From positions 385,716 to 449,715 of the forward strand of contig VWZW01002326.1 in the NCBI GenBank assembly GCA_013397115.1: 64,000 nucleotides of DNA, given 5' to 3'. The first letter of the stretch is position 1. Each line of letters opens with the position of its first letter. The DNA is from Edolisoma coerulescens. Its lineage: Eukaryota > Chordata > Aves > Passeriformes > Campephagidae. A program made the translations under genes and the position numbers. This document shows, piece by piece, positions 1 to 11,900 of this stretch. The notes under the pieces were generated by a model, which was not told the origin of the DNA, ran no database searches, and saw nothing but the letters and a program-made list of their open reading frames with translations.

Positions 1-99
1 AATGGTTGGGCTCAAAGGGTTACAATCAGTGGCACAAATTACACACAGAGGCCAGTCATTACTGGTGTAACCCAGGTGTAATAAGTTTAACATCTTAAT

Positions 100-421
100 C
101 AATGACCAGGATGTTGGAGCAGGGTGCGCCCTCAGCAAATTTGGGGAAGGCACAAAACTGGGAGCAGTGTTGGTATCCAGAGAGACCTCAGCAGGCTGGA
201 AAAAATGGGCTGACAAGAACCCCTTGAAGTTCCAGAAGAAGTGCAGAGTCCTATATCTGGGGAGGAACAATTCCATCCATACATGCTGTTGGGTATCCAG
301 CTGGAAAGCAGCATGGCGGAAGAGGCCTGGAGGGTCCTGGTGGTCACCAAGGTGACCACAGCCCAGCAAGGTGTCCTTGCAGCATGAAAGCCAGTATCTC
401 CCTGGGCTGCATTAGGAGGAA
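100..421 (+). mobile_element. CR1 ORF2 (reverse transcriptase C-terminal part) relic
   Basis: Translated on the plus strand, a decayed reading frame keeps stretches such as KKCRVLYLGRNNSIH, which match the conserved KGKCRVLHLGRNNP-type segment after the reverse transcriptase domain of CR1/jockey non-LTR elements. The DNA around it follows the usual CR1 order (a 'cctcagcaaatttg...gacacaaaactggg'-like start, then the 'ctggggaggaacaa' block, then 'gggctgcattaggagga'). It is broken by frameshifts and substitutions and has no 3' tail in this copy. It is an old dead insertion. Confidence 0.75.
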
Positions 422-959
422 TCATCATTTCCAGGGAGGGGATCTCTCCCTCTCACTCACAAACTCTGGTCACATATCACATATTCACACCCCAGTCTAG
501 CAAAGGCAGACCAGGAGTCGGGGTTTAGCAATCTGCAAAGCTCCACACGTGGACTTACACCATTTTAAAGCAGTTGTTGGAGCCCAAGAGCTGATGTAGC
601 TCCCTGAACAGACCTATTCCCATGGGTAAAACCTGAGTCAAGGAGCACAGCCAAAAACAGCAGTAAAAGGCAATCTGCTAGCAAGTGGTTTTAATGCGTC
701 TCTTCAGGGTCACTGAGCCTTGAGAGAGGAGTGAAGCCAGAGTGTGTGAAGCTGAATTAGGGCCATTAGAATCTTTCCTGGCACACTGACCAGTTGGAGC
801 TTTGTATCCAGCTAACACAGCCAGACAGCTCTTGCCTGGCGAGCTAAACCAGTCAGGGATCATTCAGCATTTTCCTGGAGCTGAGAGTCGTTGAGATCCA
901 ATGACCAGCCCCTGTTCTGACCAAGTCAAGCACTGGGCTTGGTGCAAGGGATGTTCTCA

Positions 960-1029
960 GAGAAGACACCTTCCGTCAGAGCACAGAAGAAGAAACACCC
1001 GCCAGCTTCACCAGCAGAGAGCTGACAAG
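960..1029 (+). other. SLC14A1: Candidate 5' untranslated exon (SLC14A1) ending in a strong donor
   Basis: The segment ends at 1,029 in GCTGACAAG followed by gtaagt, a near-perfect splice donor. It lies on the strand of SLC14A1 and about 8 kb before the start codon, where untranslated first exons are expected. The left border is not visible; no TATA box or CpG island defines it. No transcript evidence is available, so this is only a splice-site call. Confidence 0.25.
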
Positions 1030-1234
1030 GTAAGTCACAGATTCAGACCTCCTAAATCACACAGAGCTTAGCTGCCAGACACCAACACCAGCTGCCTTGT
1101 CCTCAGCTCCAAGGGGTCTTCACACATGCCTAAAATCAAGAGACAGCTCTCTAGTCCTCTGCATTACCTGCATGCTCAATTTGCACACATTTACATGGTC
1201 ACCCAGAGCTGGTGGCCCACTCCCAGGCAGGTGA

Positions 1235-1262
1235 TACGTGACAGCTACGTGACAAGCACGTG
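1235..1262. promoter_or_regulatory. Three ACGTG cores at exact 11-bp spacing
   Basis: ACGTG occurs at 1,236, 1,247 and 1,258. The first two sit in identical 9-mers (TACGTGACA); the third is a canonical E-box CACGTG (1,257-1,262). An 11-bp period places all three on the same face of the helix. ACGTG is the core for bHLH factors (USF, TFE/MITF, HIF-type) and some bZIP factors. It lies about 200 bp after the candidate first-exon donor. Function is inferred only. Confidence 0.3.
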
Positions 1263-1883
1263 GCACATCTCAATCCTTTGGCTTAGGAATGGCCATTGCT
1301 GTTTCAGTCTTCCCACCTTGAACCCCAAAGGACACCTACATCCCTGAGTGGCCAGCACTGGATGTTAGTGATGGGCACTGGGATTGGCACTGAGTTACAC
1401 CTGGGAGGTTTTCTGTCATTCCCACCTTTCTACATCAATCCTAGACAGAGGGAATCTCAGTCCTCAGGCAGCCAGGAGTGCTTTGCCTGGGGCACACAGC
1501 TGCAGGCAGGCATTCCAGCATCCACCCCTCCAGTAGCTGGCTGCACCTGGGACCCAGTGGCTCTGTCACATGGCACTGGAGATCTTCCCTGCTCTGCCTC
1601 TAGCCCAGAGCAGGCTGCTCCCAGGGACCTCATTCCCACGGAGGCATCAGCAGACTGTGGTCCTGTTACTTATTAACCAGCCCTGATAATCTAAACAATG
1701 CACCTCTCCAAGATATCCATCACTGACCTGCCAGCCACTGCCTTTTTTGTGTGTCACTCCAACCTGTCAGACACCTCATTAAGGCACCAGAATCAGACAG
1801 AGCGGTCCTGAATCTGGTTCTTTTGTACAAGGATGTGGTGACAGCACAGGTGGTAGCGGCTTCATGCTGACAGAGAGCAGTTG

Positions 1884-2100
1884 AGATTAGATATTATGAA
1901 GAAATTGTTCCTTGTGAGGGTGGGGAGGCCCTGGCACAGGCCCTGCCTGTGGCTTCCCCATCCCTGGAAGTGTTCCAGGCCAGGTTGGATGGGGTTTGGA
2001 GCAACCTGGGATAGAGGAAGGTGTCCCTGCTCAAGGCAGGGGGTGGAATGAGATGAGCTTTAAGGTCGCTTCCAACCCAAACCATTCTGGGATTCTGTGA
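1884..2100 (+). repeat. CR1 3' end (5'-truncated)
   Basis: Shows the standard order of the avian CR1 3' end: 'gtgagggtggggaggccctggcac', 'catccctggaagtgttccagg', 'tccctgctcaaggcagggggtgg', 'ttccaacccaaaccattctgg' and the terminal ATTCTGTG-type octamer. 5'-truncated as usual for CR1. It is followed at once by a SINE in the same orientation. Confidence 0.9.
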
Positions 2101-2239
2101 CCCTGACGTTAGCTCAGTTAGTCAAAGCATGGTGCTAATATCACCAAGGTTGTGGGTTCATTCCCTGTGTTCCATCTACTCAAGAGCTGGACTCAGTGAT
2201 TCTTGGGGGCCCCCTCAAACTCAGAATATTCTATGATTC
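2101..2239 (+). mobile_element. tRNA-Ile-derived SINE with CR1 tail (TguSINE1-like)
   Basis: The left part resembles tRNA-Ile (AAU): an A box at 2,110-2,128 (tagctcagttagtcaaagc), the anticodon-arm block 'ggtgctaata' and a B box at 2,155-2,164 (ggttcattcc). After about 70 bases the homology changes to a CR1-like 3' tail ending 'atattctatgattcc'. This composite layout fits the passerine SINEs that, as I recall, arose from tRNA-Ile joined to a CR1-X tail. It is not a working tRNA gene: the acceptor stem does not pair. Confidence 0.75.
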
Positions 2240-3727
2240 CCTGGAGGAGAGAAATACCCCACAGCTCCACAGGTGGAGGCAGCACAGCCCAGGAGCGAGC
2301 CCTGCCTGCCCCCCGTGCTGCACCCCTTTGAGGGAGAGCTGAAAAGATGTTGCTTTAAATAACTTGAAGCCAGGCGCGGGCATCTCTGAAATGCGAGAGG
2401 TGAGAAGCTTCAGGCTCAGTCTGAACAGACTCCCAGCGAGGCTCTCCCGTCCCAATCACCCAGTGCATTTCCCTTCCTTGGACATGCAAGGATTCGTTTC
2501 ACCGGCAAGAAAGCAAAGGCAGCCCAAGGAGGAATTAATGGTAAAGGGAAAATAGGTGAACTGCACTAGAGTGAAGCAGCTCCCCCGGCAAAATTTCATG
2601 TTCTACGGGGTGCAAAGGCATAGGATGACAGTGTCTGGCTCACTCACAAGGGCTGCTGCCTGTTTGACCAGAGGAAGACTGGCTCTTCCAGCAACAGCTT
2701 GTATCAGATGCCCTCCTCTTAGGGGAGAAAAAAATCCAGTCTGCTGTTAAAAACATGGCCATCAAAAGAGATGCACCCTGGGAATGAGCACAGGGAGAAT
2801 AACGTCACTCCAGCGCATGTGCATGCTGAGGCTGTTTCCACGGGGCTGGAGGAGGCAGAGTCATAAAGCTTAGACGGGTTCTGGTTCAACAATAAACCAT
2901 TCTCTCCAGCACCCAGCTCAATTTGCAAGGTTGCTTCTCTCAGCCATCACTGTGAAAGAGTCCTAAAGTGAATTATACCATAGCTTAAATTAGTCTAAAA
3001 GGTCCCTTAAGTCCACCAGATTCTTCTCTGCCCTTTCTCCTATAAGTGACTATCTCAAGACTTCCTTCTCCAGCCTCTTCTCTGCCTTTTTCAGCACTTT
3101 CCCAGCCTTATAAACCTCTTAAATGTGCCACACTTCTGATATTTCAGATTCCTCCAGTGGGCTAGGGAGTATAGGTTAAAAAAATTTTTAAAAAAAGGAA
3201 AAAAAATACCCCTTGAATTTCTCAACTAATTGATAAAAATCAATTAAACAATGGAAGATCACCAGGTCTTTCACTGCATTTCATTAACAGAGTAGTGCTT
3301 CTGAAAACTACCCAGAAACAGGAAAACTTGACAGGCTGCTGAACACAAAGTGCTGTGTTGCACGTTCCCAGGTCAGAATTTTGATAGGGAAGGATGCTAA
3401 GCTGTGTTGGATAAGGATGATAAGGCTGGAGAGGTCAAGCTCAGGTACACTGAGAGTCCATTTTAAAGTCCTCAGTCCTTTTAAGTGGTAGAGGAGGAGA
3501 AAGGACAGAGTTAAAGGATAATTAATTTTAAAAAAATAAAAATAAAATAATTTTAAAAAAACAACAGCAGGGAAGAGGACATTTGGATAGACTGTTGGCA
3601 AGAGACCCAGGACAGAGCAAGAGGAAAGGTGGAGAATTCAAAGGGGAACCTTCTTAACATTCACTTGGAGCTCACCAAGTGGGAGGAGAAACAAATCAGT
3701 AATATCAGGACAGGAGCCATGCTAGCC

Positions 3728-3735
3728 TATATAAG
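3728..3735 (+). promoter_or_regulatory. TATA-box-like site
   Basis: TATATAAG lies about 80 bases before a strong splice donor (after 3,811). If it works, transcription would start near 3,758-3,765 and the first exon would end at 3,811. There is no CpG island. A single TATA-like word in AT-rich DNA is weak evidence on its own. Confidence 0.25.
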
Positions 3736-3777
3736 CTGGTGGGACATTTTCTTTTTCCTTACTTCTGTCCTAACCAG

Positions 3778-3811
3778 AAAACCTACAGCTACTCCTGAGC
3801 TCATCAGAGAG
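3778..3811 (+). other. SLC14A1: Candidate 34-nt untranslated exon of SLC14A1
   Basis: A long pyrimidine tract ending 'cctaaccag' forms a good acceptor just before 3,778, and AGAGAG followed by gtaaga forms a good donor after 3,811. The exon would be only 34 bases long. Alternatively the TATA-like word at 3,728 makes this the 3' part of a first exon beginning near 3,760. Either would feed into the coding exon that begins at 8,972 or 8,978. Confidence 0.3.
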
Positions 3812-6243
3812 GTAAGAGCACTCTGTTCTTTCCTTCTAATGCGTGCTGTTACTGACTTACCTGGGTCTTTCCTCTCCCTCAAAACACACGACGAGCAGCA
3901 TGTGAGCAGTCGTGCTGAAGGAGAACAGCTGAGACTCAGGACGAGTACCAGAATATCAGTTATCAAGAAGCTTCTAGCAGGGTGAGGATTTAATAGTACT
4001 GCTCAGCCCAGGTGGCTGAACCTTGGAGGAAAAGGAGAAAAGGAAAAGAAAAAAAGAAATAACCCGAACTCTCTAACATTTCCTCTTACTGCCTTTCCAT
4101 TCTGCCAGATGAAAATGCCCAGACAGTAATAATACACAGTTGTGATAGTGACTCTGTATTCCTCTGTCCCTGGGAGACAGATCTATGAAAACTGAATTAC
4201 ATGTGGGCTTAATGAATATTTAAATCTGAGGGGTTAGCTTTCTTTTGAACAAATACTTTGAATTATATCTTCTGTGGGAGAACCTGAACTCTTTTTTTCC
4301 AGTGGGGGTCAAGTGCATTATAACTTGTTTCGAGGATTGTGCTTGTGCATGCTTGTGTTCCTATGCCTAACACAATATTAATCCAGCTTTACTACACCCC
4401 TGGTAACTTACACGGGCTGTGCTGGAATTAGAGCTGCTGAGAGTCTGGCCCTTTCCTCCTATTGTGCTTGGATGCAGGAATTCATCTAAAAACAGGCTGC
4501 ACACGGAGCTTGGCTGCCCGCAGACTTCACAGCAACAATTCAGAGAATGCGAGATACAATGGCTGCAATTGTGCGGTAGCAGGTCCTCGGGTCCCTGGAC
4601 AAACAAATACCTCACCATAAATTAAACCCTCAGAGAAATCTGAATTTTGGCAGGGAGAGAGGAAAATTCCAGAAAGAAGAGAAAGCACTAGATAACTTTG
4701 CTGCATTTTCACAGGTAAAAGCCCCAAGTCCAGCTTGGAAGCATTCATTACCTGGGAGTATTAATTAGCCAAATAAAAGACTGTCCCTATCCCAGCTGCG
4801 AGCACAACACTGCTCTTACCATGCACAACACAAAACGAAGGTGTGGCCGGGCTTGTCTCCTCTTCAGCAGGTGAATGAAGGAGTATTTGTGGGGCCAGAG
4901 GCTGCAGGAGTGCAGCCCCAGCACGGAGGCTGCTCCGTGGCAGCTTTAACAAGGCATGACTGGGATGCCGTGGGTATGGCGTGACAGGGAGGAAGTGCAC
5001 ACAAGTGGAAGGAAAATTGATTTAGGGAGACAAGGGGTTGCCTAACGTCAGTACTTTGCTACAGGACATTTATTAACCCTGAAAAGGTGATTAAAAAAAC
5101 ACGATAGATTAACATCTCGGCCCTGCGATGATTTCATCTTCGTAAGAGAGAAACATCTTTTATGTTTTCTGTTTTGTTTCATGGGAAGCTCTCACTTCCC
5201 ATGAAAATAGTTTTAAATGGTTTCTCTGCACTTACAGCACACTGCATATCACTTGCACTTGCACCACTGAGATGAAAAGGGCATTCAGATTGGCTCTGCC
5301 TGGGTTCTGCTGCTGCTCCTGGATCTCACCAGTTACACACCAACCAGTACTGAGAGCTTGCACTACAAGACTGGAACACCTCTCCAGAGCTTACGTGAGA
5401 TGAGGCAGCGTGCTCCAAGCTGTCTGTCAGAGAACAGGACTTAGTCTTTAAAAAAAAACTTTTTCCCCGACTAATAGAAATCAGGAGTGAAAAAAAAATT
5501 TCCCAAACCTGCCCCCCTGCAGAAGCCAAGCAGTCTGCTCCAGCAGAACACTCCTTTTGCAATTATTTCCATTTCCTTCCTTTGTGCACTAAGAAAAAAT
5601 TACTCTTTCAGCAAAAATTATGTGTTTGCATAATTTTAATAGCAGGTCTTCAAACGACCTGCTGCAGACCAGCACACATGGAATCTCCATCAGAACATGC
5701 ACACTTCAGTCTGCATTAATAGTCAGACATCACCTCCACAATTCTGAGATAAGACACCTTTTGTATTCTCTCCTTTCTTAAATACCTGCTATCACCTGCT
5801 CCCTGAAACAATGTAATGTATTAACAAATCATTAATCTGAGCACACAGATGGTAGGTACTGCTTTGTAAAATCACTAAAAATGCCTAAGAAAGTTTATGC
5901 TGGTGCCATTTCCAAGTGTTTCACTGCCTCTTTACACTCTCATTGGACAACTAAGTAGCAGTAGTGCAAGTCCTTCATACTTTGTGTTTCTGAACAGATG
6001 GGACAAGCCTCAGGGCTGTGGTGACAACAAAGCCCCTTCACACAGGATGCAGCCCCCACACAGTGCCTGGGATGGGATTCAGGGAGGCCATGAAACCAGT
6101 GGGGCTGGATCTGGGTCTTTACGGTGTCGTGAAGACCCCATCCAAAAGCAAAGGTTCTCTTGGCCTACACCCACTTCCCACCCGGCTGCTCTTCAGGTGA
6201 GGAGGTTGTTCAACACTGATTTCATTCTCCCTTAGCATAAATA

Positions 6244-6510
6244 ATCACAGAATGGTTTGGGTTGGAAGGGATCTTTAGCGCTCATCCAGTTCCACCCCCT
6301 GCCACGGGCAGGGACACCTTCCACGAGACCAGGTGGTTCCAAGCCCCATCCAACCTGGCCTTGAACACGTCCAGGGATGGGCCAGCCACAGCCTCTCTGG
6401 GCAATCTGTGCCAGGGCCTCACCACCCTGACAGGGAACAATTTCGTTCTAATACCTAATCTAACCCTGCCCTCTGTCAGTTTGAAGCCATTGCCCCTTGT
6501 CCTGTCACTC
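6244..6510 (-). repeat. CR1 3' end, minus strand (left arm of an inverted pair)
   Basis: Begins with the reverse complement of the CR1 tail (cacagaatggtttgggttgg) and runs through the 'gccacgggcagggacacctt' and 'ccagggatgggccagccaca' blocks. The right limit fades near 6,510-6,580, where it meets a plus-strand CR1 tip. Confidence 0.9.
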
Positions 6511-6581
6511 ACTACACGCACCACTGAACTGATGAAGTTCCTGCGGCTCCTCTCTAGAGAGACACACCCCCAGATCAAATG

Positions 6582-6655
6582 TGACTTCCTGGGGGGTTGG
6601 ACTAGATGAGCTTTAAATGTCCCTTCCAACAAGAAGTATTCTACGATTCTATGAC
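6582..6655 (+). repeat. CR1 3' tip, plus strand (right arm of an inverted pair)
   Basis: Only the last 70 bases or so of a CR1: 'ggttggactagatgagcttt', then 'cccttccaac' and the double octamer 'attctacgattctatga'. It stands back to back with the minus-strand copy on its left, with both tails pointing outward. Confidence 0.85.
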
Positions 6656-8986
6656 ATAATGAACATGAGTTTGAGCAGCACTGCTGGACGGAAGGTAACC
6701 ATGATCACCCCGCAGCCCCTGTGACTCTGAATACTCCGATACGCGGGGCATTCATTGAGTATCAAGTTTGAGACGGGTTAGTGCAAGTGACTCACCAGGT
6801 CACCTGGTCTTTTTGCCATGCCAGGTGTGGTGAGCTGGCTTCATTCCTGCCCATGGAAACCTGGAGCAGGGGAGCGTGGCCGGCTCACGCTTGCATCACT
6901 GCCCTCAGCATGCACTTACCTGCCTTTATATGGCAAAGCAACACATCAGGTTTTGGTGAATTCGGGCCCTCAGCTTCATCCATTTTTTCCTCCACTGTGC
7001 AAGTGGACTGGACAGTGACTCCAATTCTTCACATGCACATTACACCCCATCCTGCAGAGTCCTGAGTGCAAAGAGCTCCTCACTCAGCATCCAGGGAAAC
7101 ACCCAGGGCATGCCAGCATGGGTCACACAGCATCACTCTGCTGTGCAGCAGCACTTCATTTTATGGGTTAGCAACAGGGAAAGCCCAAGTTACCTAAAGA
7201 GGGAGGCCCTTTAAAAGGAAAATGTAAATGCACTTTCACCAAATGGAGAGCATTTGTCTTGGCTGAAAATTTTGATTTAAGAGAAAGTACATTCAACTCA
7301 CTTATTCCAGAATAAAGCTTGAAAAAAGTGAAGGTTAATGAATTAAAGTAATGAATTATAACAGAGCCAAAAAAAGCCTTCCTGCATCAAGACAATATCT
7401 CCAGCAATGCTCTTTCCTCCTTTTCTTTTCTTCCCTTCCTTAACCCTTTTCATTTAAAATCCTTACCTTTATGTCCTACAAAAGCCAAACTCAATACTTT
7501 TCTGTATATACTGGTCCTGTAATCAGCCTCTCATGTGGAACCTATCCTTGTATTAGCTGGGCTCTTCCAGAAGGTAGAAAATGTCTATTTATTATTTATG
7601 CAAATATTTACTGCTTCCTGTAAGGTCAGCACCAGCCCTCCAGTAACATAAGAGTGAGAAACTGGCCAGGATGTGCATTAACCAGGCATTCCCCTACACA
7701 GACCCAGAGCTGATTAACCACACAGGAGGGTCTGGAAGTGCAATGCCCAGGGGAGAAGCAGCTTAAGTTCTCAGCACTTGTGTTTCTGAACTATGGTTCT
7801 CTCCCCCAGATGCCCACAAGGCTTTTATTAAAGTTTTGAGTGAGTCAAGGACTAACACAAGATCTGTGTGTCTGTATCATCCTATTTAGACTATCAACTC
7901 CCAGCCTAAAGTCATTACTTCTTGCACAAGCTGGTACTCACCAGTGAGACTTGAAGCACCTCTGGTTCTGTGTTCACACAACAACACACTTTATCTGGTG
8001 TTTGCTTGATAGTTACCAAGAATCAGTTCAGGAAACAGAGTATGCCCCAGGAACAGGGTTTTTTATTTATTTCCTGACTTCATATTTAGAATTGGCTCTT
8101 AGACAAACAATGATTTGACTGTAGACACTGTTTTTTACTGTTAGGTGTAAGCCTCTGATCCATGTGCCTGAATAATGCTTTCTAGACTGTGTGAGGTGCC
8201 AAAGGTTATTCCAGCAGCTCCTTATCCAAAGGGTGTGTGTCCCAAAGGGGACCCCATCTCCCAGCCCTGCTCCCCAAACATCTTATCTAGGCCTAAACAC
8301 CTTTGCTGTGTGTATAACAGTCCCCTACCTTATTTAAACTTTTTATAGCACCTGCTAAATTTAATAAGTGTATTTTCATTAGTTCCTGAGGGTTTCTTAC
8401 CACACCTTCCACATGCACTCCCCTATCTTGTCCCAGCAGAGAAGGCAACATGACTAAGGCAGAATGGAAAGCAAAAACTGTGAATTTGGGCATTAAACTC
8501 TTGAGTCAGTGCTGGGTACTTCTAAAGATTGGGAAGTTTAAAGTACAGTTCAAATGAGAAAAAGAAATGTACAAATGCATGTGAGTAACGGAATAAGGCA
8601 CCATGGACAACCCCAGGCTAAGCCCATGCTCATGAGAAAGGTTGGACTGGTCCCAGTAGGTGATTATGAAACTGAATTTAGGTGCCTATTATTGATGGCC
8701 AATGGATAAGTTCAAACTGGAAATATGGGTTAAGCAGCAGAGAAACTCAATAAATGAAACTTCTTATAACTGCATGGAAGTCTGGGAGGGCAGAGCATGT
8801 GAAGAGGGAATGTGCTCACGGAGACATAAGAATCAGGTATTCAGAGTAAGGATTTTCCTCTTTCTGGCTCCAAAGCAACATATGGGGAGCAGTTAGGTGT
8901 AAAGAGAATAAACAGGGATCAGAAAGAGACAATGTAATGAACGTTTTTTTTTCCCTTGAATTTTACCAAAGGTTCAGAACATCAAC

Positions 8987-11900
8987 ATGGAAAATTGTGT
9001 TGAAGTCAAGCTAGAAAACAAGGGGGAAAGAATGCCAATGAAGCAGAATCCACTGAGCAAAGGTGGGAAGAGTTTCTGCAGAGCTGTGGGTTACCTCACT
9101 GGAGACATGAAGGATTTTGGAACCTGGCTAAAAGGTAAACCTACTTCATCGTGACCAATGACAGCAGATTCCAAATAAAAAGTACATGAAAGGAGTTATA
9201 ACTAACTTCTCAGCAATGTGATTCAAGTTAGAGGAGTACAGAAACTACCCTGATTTATGTCTGTTTTGTAGGGGAAGAAATCAGCTTTGTGCAGAGATCC
9301 ACATAGTGCTTAAATCTTGGGGATGTCTGAGATGACATTTACCTCCCAACATGCCATGTACAAAGCAAATTTAGTCCCACAGAACTCAGCCCTGGATGGT
9401 TATTCTGTGCTCTGCCATTCTTCATAACACTCCATGTCCTTTCAGCTGAGCAGTTTCTCTCAAGCCTAATGCCACTGTGAAGTTAAATTACACATAGGTA
9501 TGTGTGTTTGGTCCCCTGTAATAAATCAGCAGTGGGATACACACACAATTTGCCATCTGAGCCACAGACATCATAAATTAGCTGGTTCATATGAATCTGG
9601 TCCAGGGTACTTTATAACATGGGGTTCTGGCAACCTCGCTGTTCATCTCAGTTTTCCAGCTGTAAGACTTCAGTGTAGACCATAATAAATCCCTGTCAGG
9701 TTTTACGGTCTTGTTGATTCATTGCTTCAGTCCTGGTGCCAAGTCCCACTGCCAAAACTCTTCCTGAGTTTCAAAAATACATCCCAAATCAGTACCATCT
9801 GCGGAATTTAGGGGGCTTGTTTTATTACTTAATTTGATCTTTTCCAGACAAACCTCTCATAATCCAGCTCCTTGACTGGGTGCTGCGTGGGATATCCCAG
9901 GTGATGTTTGTCAACAATCCCCTCAGTGGGCTGGTCATCCTTGCTGGCCTCCTTCTGCAGAACCCGTGGTGGACACTCACAGGATGCGTGGGAACAGTTG
10001 TCTCAACTTTAACAGCACTTATTCTGGGTCAGGACAGGTAAGTCCATCCTTTTCCCCCTCAGGTGGCCACTTCAGTGCTGATTTATGTGTTAGATGTGTG
10101 ATGTGGATGAAAAGCCTGAATTCAGTGGAAGGTGTCCCTGCCCACAGCACAGGGTTGGAACAAGGGGATCTTTAAGGTTCTTTCCAACCCAAACCTTCTA
10201 TGATTGTGTGATCCAGCCTTCACTGGCCATGTATCTGGTCTGGCAGGACCAGACAGATCCTCCCAGCAGCCACGCCTGGTGCAGAGGGACACCGGATAAA
10301 CCTGCAGAAGGGGTAAGTGCTACCCCAAGTGTGCAAAATCGAACATCCCAGCAGGTCATCCCCACACAGTGCCACAACTAGGTGGGGAGGGAGGGCTGAT
10401 GTGAGCAAAGCATCCTCAGGGGAGAAGATTTCAAGACAGCTGTTCCCTCCACACAGATCAGCCATAGCAGCAGGCCTGTATGGGTACAACGGGGTCTTGG
10501 TGGGATTGCTGATGGCCATCTTCTCTGCTGATGGAGACTACAACTGGTGGCTCCTCCTGCCAGTGGCACTGGTGTCCATGACCTGGTAAGTCCTCTGCTT
10601 CTCCTTCCAGCCCCAGAGTCCCCACACGTGGGACTGAGCTGTTGCATTTCTATGCAGACAGCAATGGAAAGGGAACAAAACTAACACATACGTACTGCTA
10701 AATCTGCATCGTTATTTACACTTTTAAAGTCAGCTGTAATCCAGGAACAAATAAAAACACTCACGTAATCACAAATAATCCCAGTGGGGAAAACAAAAAT
10801 CAATGGCTGATCGTGTGTAATTCAATATTCTAAATGTGAGTCATATTGCTGTGATGCATCAATTCATTTCTGTTTCAAGAGGAACATTATTTTCACCATT
10901 TCCTACCATCATCAACCACAAGTGTTTCATCTATTTAAGTCACCATATAAAAATGTCATGAAAATTTACTTCTTGTTTTGAGACAAGGCACAGAAGCAGT
11001 TCAGTGGTCCCAAGACATGATGGTTGACGCTAATCAAAACAAACAACTAATAATATTTTACTCATATATATGACACCATAATCTGCTAGGCATTTGGACA
11101 GCAAAAAACGTTGAAACCTGGTCTTTGACCCCAAAATGTCTAGCTGCAGATTGCTAAAACCACACATGTAATTTGTCTGCCTGAAGTGCACGTGGTGTTA
11201 CAGTCCCTTTGATGTCAGCTTTTACTGCTGATCCACAAGCTTGAGCAAGGGCACACGGCCGCATTCACAGTTCACTCAGACCCAGCATGGGTGTCCTAGT
11301 CTCAGCCCACTTCAGGTGCTAAAAAATAAGGGTAAACACTGAGATTGAGCAGGGGAATAACTCCATTAAAGTGCTGGATCTCATCTCCTTCATGCTCACC
11401 AAACCCACCATATATATTGACATAACATGACAGGAATCTGTACATTGATAATAACTGCCTTTAGAGGGGTAGGAAATTTATGGAGTGACCCCTTCACATC
11501 TCTGATTTGATCAGAAAGACTGAGAAAATTAAACAGTTATGAGGAGGGGAGGGGAGTTTTTTTGTTTATTTTAAATACACCAAATTTTCTGCAGCTGGGT
11601 TCACGGTTGGACGTGGTTCTGGTGTGATTTTTGCCTATCTGACAAGCTTCTAGTGAGACCATTTTGTTCTTCTTTCAGCCCTATTTTCACCAGCGCTTTA
11701 AGTGCAGTTTTCTCTAAGTGGGACCTGCCTGTTCTCACCTTGCCTTTCAACATGGCCTTGACCCTCTATCTGGCTGCTTCAGGACCACACAACCTCTTCT
11801 TCCCTACAGCTGTCATTCATCCTGCCACGGCAACACCGAACATCACCTGGGCAGATGCTGAAATCACACTGGTAGGATGTCTTCAGGGTAACAGTCTCCT

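Larger units (their letters stand above)
1..8971. other. Upstream region of SLC14A1, no protein gene seen
   Basis: No open reading frame here resembles a known host protein. The stretch holds a CR1 reverse-transcriptase relic near its left end, three CR1 3' ends, one tRNA-derived SINE, two A-rich patches (about 3,178-3,210 and 3,525-3,565) and two candidate untranslated exons of SLC14A1. The intervals 2,240-3,700, 3,990-6,240 and 6,660-8,970 are otherwise unremarkable AT-leaning sequence in which I see nothing further. Confidence 0.6.

Noticed and set aside
2101..2172. Possible tRNA-Ile gene
   Set aside because: A and B boxes are present but the stems are not paired and the segment runs into a CR1 tail, so it is a SINE head and not a tRNA gene.
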